A program made the translations under genes and the position numbers. This document shows positions 5,493 through 10,723 of a stretch of 10,723 nucleotides of DNA, one piece after another. Numbering within the stretch: the first letter of the stretch is position 1; the number at the start of each line of letters is the position of its first letter. This DNA comes from Methylocystis sp. GTDB lineage: Bacteria; Pseudomonadota; Alphaproteobacteria; Rhizobiales; Beijerinckiaceae. Location: NCBI GenBank assembly GCA_023253795.1, contig JALRFG010000051.1, positions 1-10,723 of the forward strand, written 5' to 3'. Below the pieces are notes generated by a model that had not been told where the DNA came from, did no database searches, and was given only the letters and a program-made list of their open reading frames with translations.

Positions 5493-8243
5493 TTATTGAG
5501 TTGATGAGGATGAGTTGCCGCCACCGAAGAAGCTATTCGATTGAGAATAAGCTCCGGAGTTACCTAGCTGCCCATCGCTAATCTTGGCGTCATCCGGCCC
5601 GCCGAAATCATATTTTATGCCTGCAAAATAGGTCCGCTGCGGATAAGGATTCGGGTTCACATAAGCCTTGTAGCTTCCAAGGTTGTCGATACCGAAGGTC
5701 GCGGTCCAGTTCTTCTCAAATTTATAGTTCGCCTTCACATCAAAGAACAAATATGCGCTGTCCGAGTTGCCATAGTTGTTATGATTGAAGTCAATATTCG
5801 CAAGGGTGACAAATGCGCCGCTTGCATAACGCGTGCCGAAAGCAAAGGACATGTCTTTGTTCGGGCTATACGTCAGAACCGAGCGGATACGTATTCTCGG
5901 GATACGCGGATATTGGTTGCCCGCAAGCAAGGGGCCGGAAGCATAACAGTTTCCGGGCCAGCAGGGCGCGCCGTATACAAAGTAGGGAGAGACGAGCTGA
6001 TTGTTCGCCACAATATGCGCATCAGTGAAAGTGATGCTACCGGAGTAATCGAGCCCCTTGATCAGCATATCTTTGGTGACCAGCTCCGCCTCAATGCCTT
6101 TAAATATCGCCTTTCCGACATTGGCCTGCTGCGTGGTTGCTACACCAGAGCTGCTGAATGTGCTCTGGCTGAAAATCGCATTCCAGCGATCTTCCATAAA
6201 CAGGCTGATACGAGGTTGCAGCAGCCCGACGGCGCCATTAAAGGCGTCAACCTTACGATACACGCCCGTCAAGTCATATGCGGACGAAACCTGCGGTTGC
6301 AAATTCGGGTTGGCGATTGTCGTTGCACCCGTCTGCCCCGAGTTTAGGAACATTTCCGCGACAGTCGGCATGCGATACGCGCGACCAAAAGAGCCCCGCA
6401 GATTCAATTCTTTTGTCATTTGATATTCAAGAGCGGCCTTGGGCTGGAAACCATTCTTGGTTGAGCTCGGAAAAGCCGACCCCGCCGCCGCCGCTGTTTT
6501 CATACCAGTTAGGGGGAAACCCTTGGTGGCGGTATTATATGCAGCTTGATAATTCGAGTTCAGGGCGCCTGTAGCCCCATAACCATTGTAGGCGTTCCAG
6601 TAATCATCGCGGGCGCCGGCCGTTAGTTTCCAGCTTGGCAAAAACTTCCATGAATCCTGAACATAAACGCTGTTCAGATTCGTCTTGCCGCGGCTGTAAT
6701 TATACGCACCGAGGCTGTAGTTGCTTGGCCAAAACGCCGAATATTGCTGCGTCTGATTGAGCGAGTATTCGTCGTTATGCGTGCCGAAGGAAATTTCATG
6801 TTTTCCTCGAAGCTCTGTTTCCGGCCTGTAAATAAAGCGCGTATCCCCTGTTCTCCAGTAAGTTCCATCCAAGCGCGTGTTCTGCCCGGTGGGATTTACG
6901 GTAAAATTATTCGGGATACCCTGCTTATTTACTGCCGTACTCGGAAGAAAACCGAATTGCGTGGCGGTGTTTGTAAAGTCTCGCATATAATTATATGACG
7001 TTAATGTCATATCGTAATCAAAGACACCGCCACTATCTCTTTTGAAAGTCAGAGCATTCATTGTATGCTGAGCGCTGTAATGCGCCGGATTGTTTGCGCC
7101 TGGTGAATCGGTGAACGGCCCAACCTTCAGGGCGGATGTGCCGCTGGAGCTTTGAGTGTTATAAATTGGAACGCCATTTATAGTTGACGCCCATGACTGC
7201 GAAGAAGCGTCCTGAACCTGCGTCCAGTAACCACCCATATACTCAATCCGATCAAGGGGCGTGACGTCGTAGGACATTCTCACTTTCGCAAGGTCCTGGG
7301 TCTGACTGACTGCACCGACGCTTCCCGTGATAACGCGCGGCACGCCATACATATTGTAGTCCTGATAACCACCCCAGAATGGAATGCTCGCCGTTCCGCC
7401 AGGCGTAAGCTGGTTTCCAGCGAACGTCATGGGCTGGCTGCTTGCGTTCAGGTGGTTGTAGACGAGTATGTAACGGAAATCGTTTACGCGATCGCCGTAT
7501 AGAATATTGATATTGCCGTTTAACGGCACGGAGCTGTGATTATACAGACTCCACTGCTGCGCTGCGCCCAGGCCGCGAATATGTATCTCGCGCGAGTCCG
7601 GCATTCTGGTGTGCATGTTAATCACGCCACTGACGGAGTTACCCTGATACAGCGCAGAAAACGGACCGTAGATCACATCGACGCGGTCGATTTCTTCCGG
7701 CGAGACAAATCCCCAGCGCGGCGGAAAGGCGAAGCTGTTGCCCAGCAGGTTCGATAGCAGCACGCCATTGGCGTAAACGAGCGTATTGGCGCTTTCCGTC
7801 GGGCCGTTCGTGCGCAGCGTGACGATCGCGTTGTTGTCGCCGATATAGCGCTCACGGATCATGACCGAAGGAAGATATTTAAACACTTCCGCCGAGGTCA
7901 GCACGTTGGTTGTTTTGGCGATTTCTTCTCTCGTACGCGACTCTACTACAGCCGGTATGTTTGCAGGCACCCCGCGAGAGAATGGCGCGGGTTTCGGTTC
8001 CGCATAACGATCAGGAAGGTTCGAAACCTGACTAATCCCCGTGCCTGTGCCACGACCCGCGCTCGATGTCGGCGGCGCATTGGTGCGGCCTGAGTTTGGA
8101 TTGGCGGAGGGCTTGCCGCCGGTGTGTCTGGCGGCGCCGCCAACATTGATGGTCGGCAGGCTCTGTTGGGCTTCCGCGTAGGAAGCGCAAGCGAGTGTCA
8201 GCGTCAGAACCGATGCGCCGAGAGAGAGAGTTTTGCGAGACAT
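5493..8243 (-). CDS. TonB-dependent outer-membrane receptor, candidate copper/metallophore uptake
   Basis: This 916-residue receptor would import a scarce ligand across the outer membrane using TonB-ExbBD energy. It has a signal peptide (1-25, AEA), a TonB-box-like LPTINV (29-34), a roughly 50-residue Pro/Gly/Asn/Ser linker, a plug domain (about 95-215, with RVDVIYGPFSALYQGNSVSGVI) and a 22-strand-type barrel ending YFAGIKYDF at F880. A 36-residue Gly/Ser/Asn-rich tail follows. Possible metal ligands are M210, H211 and M214 at the plug end, H393-T-M395, and a loop pair CWPGNC (C761, C766). These resemble in kind, but not in position, the Cys/His/Met ligands of the copper receptor OprC. AGGAA lies 7 nt before the ATG. 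The gene lies 186 nt behind a DUF2946/CRU-like leader, which is the main reason for proposing copper control. The true ligand is unknown, and iron or other siderophores remain possible. Confidence 0.9.
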   Translation of the reverse strand: MSRKTLSLGASVLTLTLACASYAEAQQSLPTINVGGAARHTGGKPSANPNSGRTNAPPTSSAGRGTGTGISQVSNLPDRYAEPKPAPFSRGVPANIPAVVESRTREEIAKTTNVLTSAEVFKYLPSVMIRERYIGDNNAIVTLRTNGPTESANTLVYANGVLLSNLLGNSFAFPPRWGFVSPEEIDRVDVIYGPFSALYQGNSVSGVINMHTRMPDSREIHIRGLGAAQQWSLYNHSSVPLNGNINILYGDRVNDFRYILVYNHLNASSQPMTFAGNQLTPGGTASIPFWGGYQDYNMYGVPRVITGSVGAVSQTQDLAKVRMSYDVTPLDRIEYMGGYWTQVQDASSQSWASTINGVPIYNTQSSSGTSALKVGPFTDSPGANNPAHYSAQHTMNALTFKRDSGGVFDYDMTLTSYNYMRDFTNTATQFGFLPSTAVNKQGIPNNFTVNPTGQNTRLDGTYWRTGDTRFIYRPETELRGKHEISFGTHNDEYSLNQTQQYSAFWPSNYSLGAYNYSRGKTNLNSVYVQDSWKFLPSWKLTAGARDDYWNAYNGYGATGALNSNYQAAYNTATKGFPLTGMKTAAAAGSAFPSSTKNGFQPKAALEYQMTKELNLRGSFGRAYRMPTVAEMFLNSGQTGATTIANPNLQPQVSSAYDLTGVYRKVDAFNGAVGLLQPRISLFMEDRWNAIFSQSTFSSSGVATTQQANVGKAIFKGIEAELVTKDMLIKGLDYSGSITFTDAHIVANNQLVSPYFVYGAPCWPGNCYASGPLLAGNQYPRIPRIRIRSVLTYSPNKDMSFAFGTRYASGAFVTLANIDFNHNNYGNSDSAYLFFDVKANYKFEKNWTATFGIDNLGSYKAYVNPNPYPQRTYFAGIKYDFGGPDDAKISDGQLGNSGAYSQSNSFFGGGNSSSSTQ

Positions 8244-8335
8244 TTTTTATTCCTGTCAAAAACGCCGTTCGCAGCAGGCGCTCAGCAACATCCTCGCTCA
8301 AGACGTACGGATGGCGCGACGCGCAACTCGTCGAA

Positions 8336-8382
8336 CATAAATTACGATGATTTTGAGAGTGAAGGTTTATTCAGAGAGCGGA
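8336..8382 (-). promoter_or_regulatory. C-rich, G-poor stretch, candidate Rho utilisation site
   Basis: In the leftward RNA these 47 nt contain 13 C and only 4 G and look weakly structured (for example AACCTTCACTCTCAAAATC). They lie in the 186-nt gap between the DUF2946/CRU-like gene and the receptor gene, exactly where the CRU model requires Rho-dependent termination. The composition is seen directly; Rho binding is inferred. Confidence 0.4.
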
Positions 8383-8429
8383 CGCTCGACGAACTTGACC
8401 AACGCAAAGTTCAGAGCATCTCTAGTTCT

Positions 8430-8855
8430 TTAGGCTCTCGGCGGCGCTGTCGCGCTCCAGTCGGAAAATAAACCGGTCGAAAATGCGAGCCGCGGCTCTT
8501 GCGGCGAATAGGAAACAGGAACTGGCCGGGACTCTGCCTGCGGCGTCAGCAAGGCGATGACAGCGCCCAGCATTGCGACATCCGCAGAAGCTTCGTCGCG
8601 AGTCGCGCTTGAGCAAAGAACGCAGCAGTCAGCATGGTGGGCGTGCGTGCCCTGCGGGAGGCCGGCGTCGCGATCCTGATCGCAATGCGCGCCCAGAACC
8701 GCTGCGGAAAAATATTGGTTCGAAGCTTCCGGATATTTCGCCATTGACGACGCCATGCCCAGGAAGCTGAAACCCTTCAACACCAGAACGCACAGCATCG
8801 CGACCGCAAGCGCATTGCGGTTTGTGCGAATGAAATGTGCGAAGGACCGTTTCAT
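8430..8855 (-). CDS. DUF2946/CRU-like leader protein with TAPP variant
   Basis: This 141-residue protein has an N-terminal hydrophobic segment (about 14-36), then H57-C58 and a His/Cys cluster HAHHADCCVLC (H71, H73, H74, C77, C78, C81) that contains a CxxC. The C-terminus ends DWSATAPPRA, aligning with the RAPP arrest motif of the CRU family except that Arg is replaced by Thr. ACA against AGA is a single-base difference. It is first in an apparent operon with the TonB-dependent receptor and the barrel protein, the layout known for bp2923-bfrG. It would act while being made: copper bound by the emerging CxxC would alter ribosome stalling at the C-terminus and so decide whether transcription reaches the receptor gene. 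Whether TAPP can stall the ribosome is open. The start has only a weak ribosome binding site (AGAGTGA). Confidence 0.7.
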   Translation of the reverse strand: MKRSFAHFIRTNRNALAVAMLCVLVLKGFSFLGMASSMAKYPEASNQYFSAAVLGAHCDQDRDAGLPQGTHAHHADCCVLCSSATRDEASADVAMLGAVIALLTPQAESRPVPVSYSPQEPRLAFSTGLFSDWSATAPPRA

Positions 8856-9170
8856 ACAGTCACTCTGAAATTTCGTTCATTATTCGTCAATCAATTTTCA
8901 ACGCTCAAAACGAACGTGGGCTTACGGTGTTGCAGAGAAGATACGACTTTAAGGCGACACAACGGCAAGCATGTCTAAAATGCGGCAAGAGCAGCGGCGC
9001 GTCATAATTTTGACGCGGAGCGCGTTCGCGTGTTCGAGCTGCGGTGAGACTTCAGCGCCCTCCGTCACACACAGATGCGCGGGCGCGATACCCTTCACCT
9101 GCTTAACGTCATCTCGCGACTCGTAAACCAGACCTACTCCTTTGGCCTGCCCGCCCTAGCTAAGACCTCT
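8856..9170. other. Divergent intergenic region, about 315 bp
   Basis: It separates the leftward CRU-like operon from rightward apaG. A plausible leftward promoter is at 8879-8908. For apaG, TTGACG at 9010-9015 could be a -35 box, but no good -10 follows at normal spacing. The apaG frame stays open upstream to 9075 without family similarity. I see no gene here. Confidence 0.5.
8879..8908 (-). promoter_or_regulatory. Candidate promoter of the CRU-receptor operon
   Basis: On the minus strand TTGAGC (8903-8908) and AATAAT (8879-8884) are 18 nt apart, matching the sigma-70 consensus at 4/6 and 5/6 positions. The start of transcription would fall near 8872, giving a short leader before the ATG at 8855. 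This suits a system in which the first ORF itself is the sensor. I see no convincing operator palindrome across it. Confidence 0.4.
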
Positions 9171-9563
9171 ATGTATACCGCGACCACCAACAACATCCGG
9201 GTGACGGCGCTGCCCGATTATCTGTCGGATCGCTCCGATCCGGAGCATGGCCGCTATTTCTGGGCCTATACGATCGAGATCGCCAATCTGGGGACCAGTC
9301 GCGTTCAGTTGCTGTCGCGCCACTGGATCATCATCGACGCCTTTGGCCGTCGTGAGGAGGTGCGGGGCCCCGGCGTGGTCGGGGAGCAGCCGGTTCTGGA
9401 GCCCGGGGAAACTTTCCGTTACGCTTCGGGCTGTCCCCTCACGGCGCCTTCGGGCATGATGCAGGGCGCCTACCGCATGATTGACGATGCGGGCGTCGCC
9501 TTCGATGTCGAAATCCCGGCATTTTCGCTGGATAGCCCGCACGCCAAGCCGACGTTGAACTGA
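9171..9563 (+). CDS. apaG: ApaG domain protein (DUF525)
   Basis: This 130-residue single-domain protein matches the ApaG family over its full length. It has the very conserved core VQLLSRHW (45-52), then EVRGPGVVGEQPVLEPGE (63-80), SGCPL, and the C-terminal block IPAFSLDSPHAKPTLN. ApaG has an immunoglobulin-like beta-sandwich fold and was named from the apaGH locus; a link to cobalt resistance and magnesium efflux has been reported in Salmonella, but the molecular function is not settled. The start at 9171 was chosen because the family begins MY(x)ATT; the upstream in-frame extension to 9075 is unrelated to the family. The ribosome binding site is weak. Its TGA overlaps the ATG of argE by 1 nt, so the two genes are co-translated. 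Confidence 0.93.
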   Translation: MYTATTNNIRVTALPDYLSDRSDPEHGRYFWAYTIEIANLGTSRVQLLSRHWIIIDAFGRREEVRGPGVVGEQPVLEPGETFRYASGCPLTAPSGMMQGAYRMIDDAGVAFDVEIPAFSLDSPHAKPTLN

Positions 9564-10720
9564 TGCACGCTCTCGAACGCGCCATAGAATTAACCGGCCG
9601 TCTGGTCGCTTTCGACACGGAAAGCGCCAAAAGCAATCTGCCGCTCATCGATTTTGTCGCAGATTATTTGCGTGAGCAGGACGTTCCCTTCACCCGCGCG
9701 CCCAACGCTGCCGGCCACAAGGCGGCGATCTTCGCCACCATTGGCCCGGATGCGCCGGGCGGCGTGCTGCTGTCCGGCCACACGGATGTCGTGCCGGTCG
9801 CTGGTCAGGACTGGCAAAGCGACCCCTTCGTCCTGCGGCGCACCGCGGATCGTCTGTATGGGCGCGGCACGGTCGATATGAAGGGCTTCGGCGCCGTTTG
9901 TCTGGCGATGATCCCGGAATTCAAAAAGGCCGCTCTCACCCGCCCCATACATCTACTGCTCAGCTACGACGAGGAAACCACCTGCCGCGGGCCGCTCGAC
10001 GTGATCGCCCGGCTGGGGGTCGATTTGCCGAAGCCGGCGGCGGTTATTGTCGGCGAACCGACGTCCATGGAGGTCGCCGACGCCCATAAAAGCGTCACCA
10101 CCTTCATCACACAGGTCACCGGCTTCGAGATTCACTCCGCCAATCTCCATCGCGGCGTCAGCGCGGTGCATGTCGGCTGCCAGCTGGTCTGCGAGCTGGA
10201 GCGGATTGGCGCAGAGCTGCAGGCGGCGGGCGATCCTTCCGGGCGCTTTGATCCGCCCTGGAGCAGTGTGCATGTCGGCCTGATCCAGGGCGGCACGGCG
10301 CGCAATATTGTCGCCAAAAGCTGCAGCTTTGAATGGGAGATGCGCGGTCTGCCCGGCACGCGCGGCGCGCTGGCGCGCGATCGGCTTGAAGCCTACGCCG
10401 ACGGCCTGCGGCGCAGGCTCTTCGCCGATTTCCCGCAGGCCGGGATCGAAACGATCATTGAGAACGAGGTGCCGGGCCTTGCCCCCGAGCCGGGCTCCGC
10501 CGCCGAAACCCTGGCCCTGCGGCTGGCCCGGCGCAACGCCACCATCGCCGTTCCCTACGCCACCGAGGCCGGGCACTTCCAGCAAGCCGGCACGCCGACC
10601 GTCGTCTGCGGGCCGGGCCGCATCGACCAGGCCCACCAGCCTAATGAATATATTGAAATTGAAGAGCTTTCCGCCTGCGTCGCCTTTATGCGCCGGCTGG
10701 CGGCGGAATTATCCGCCTGA
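9563..10720 (+). CDS. argE: Acetylornithine deacetylase
   Basis: This 385-residue M20-family metallopeptidase removes the acetyl group from N-acetylornithine to give ornithine in cytoplasmic arginine biosynthesis. The active-site motifs are in order: SGHTDVVP with H73 and D75, GRGTVDMKG with the bridging D105, YDEETTCRGP with catalytic E137 and ligand E138, GEPT with E165, and the last ligand H358 in IDQAHQPNEYI. H191 in the lid domain (FEIHSA) fits the substrate-binding His of dimeric M20 enzymes. The length is that of full ArgE and the gene is complete, ending 3 nt before the window edge. It starts inside the apaG stop codon without a clear Shine-Dalgarno, so translation is probably coupled. 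Related M20 deacylases such as DapE are less likely, given the ArgE-like GEPTSMEV and HQPNEY motifs. Confidence 0.92.
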   Translation: MHALERAIELTGRLVAFDTESAKSNLPLIDFVADYLREQDVPFTRAPNAAGHKAAIFATIGPDAPGGVLLSGHTDVVPVAGQDWQSDPFVLRRTADRLYGRGTVDMKGFGAVCLAMIPEFKKAALTRPIHLLLSYDEETTCRGPLDVIARLGVDLPKPAAVIVGEPTSMEVADAHKSVTTFITQVTGFEIHSANLHRGVSAVHVGCQLVCELERIGAELQAAGDPSGRFDPPWSSVHVGLIQGGTARNIVAKSCSFEWEMRGLPGTRGALARDRLEAYADGLRRRLFADFPQAGIETIIENEVPGLAPEPGSAAETLALRLARRNATIAVPYATEAGHFQQAGTPTVVCGPGRIDQAHQPNEYIEIEELSACVAFMRRLAAELSA

Positions 10721-10723
10721 GGT

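Noticed and set aside
5781..6347. 188-codon plus-strand ORF inside the receptor gene
   Set aside because: Antisense shadow of a clear TonB-dependent receptor; no motifs of its own.
8256..8291. 11-codon ORF MLLSACCERRF just upstream of the receptor, possible Cys-sensing leader
   Set aside because: Attractive for its Cys-Cys and position, but the only Shine-Dalgarno-like sequence abuts the ATG with no spacing, and 11-codon ORFs are frequent by chance.
9075..9170. N-terminal extension of ApaG
   Set aside because: The ApaG family starts at MYxATT, which is at 9171; the extension is unrelated to the family.
9953..10636. 227-codon minus-strand ORF inside argE
   Set aside because: Shadow of argE, which carries all catalytic motifs; typical of high-GC DNA.

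Overview
The window looks chromosomal and comes from an alphaproteobacterium, most likely a member of the Hyphomicrobiales. The evidence is an Omp25/RopB-type barrel whose mature N-terminus begins ADLP, a typical apaG-argE pair, and moderately high GC. Nothing in the sequence fixes the genus. There is no rRNA, tRNA, CRISPR array, transposase or integrase.

Left arm (1-1397, read leftward). A DUF2946 gene (1035-1397) carries both hallmarks of the copper-responsive upstream ORF (CRU) family, a CxxC motif and a C-terminal RAPP motif. No obvious transporter follows it. Downstream lie a possible 74-residue His-bearing ORF with a perfect AGGAGG, a 20-residue mini-ORF whose start codon sits in a 12-bp hairpin, a 43-residue membrane protein coupled to it by an ATGA overlap, and a strong factor-independent terminator at 51-80.

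Centre left (1899-4304, read rightward). Two glycan genes: a sugar C-methyltransferase-type protein that has lost most of its zinc ligands, and a GT2 abequosyltransferase-like glycosyltransferase. The sugar-nucleotide genes they would need are not in the window.

Centre right (8855-4352, read leftward). A probable operon: a second DUF2946/CRU-like leader gene (CxxC, with TAPP in place of RAPP), a 186-nt gap containing a C-rich, G-poor stretch, a 916-residue TonB-dependent receptor, a small outer-membrane barrel protein, then a terminator. The order CRU then TonB-dependent transporter matches the bp2923-bfrG arrangement of Bordetella pertussis, where the nascent leader protein senses copper and controls Rho-dependent termination. 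Copper-repressed metal or metallophore uptake is therefore the best hypothesis for this operon.

Right arm (9171-10720, read rightward). apaG and argE overlap by 1 nt and are ordinary housekeeping genes.

The points of most interest are two CRU-type leaders in one 10-kb window (one intact but without an obvious target, one with an altered arrest motif), the cluster of small ORFs and hairpins behind the first, and C-terminal tails beyond the last barrel strand on both neighbouring outer-membrane proteins.
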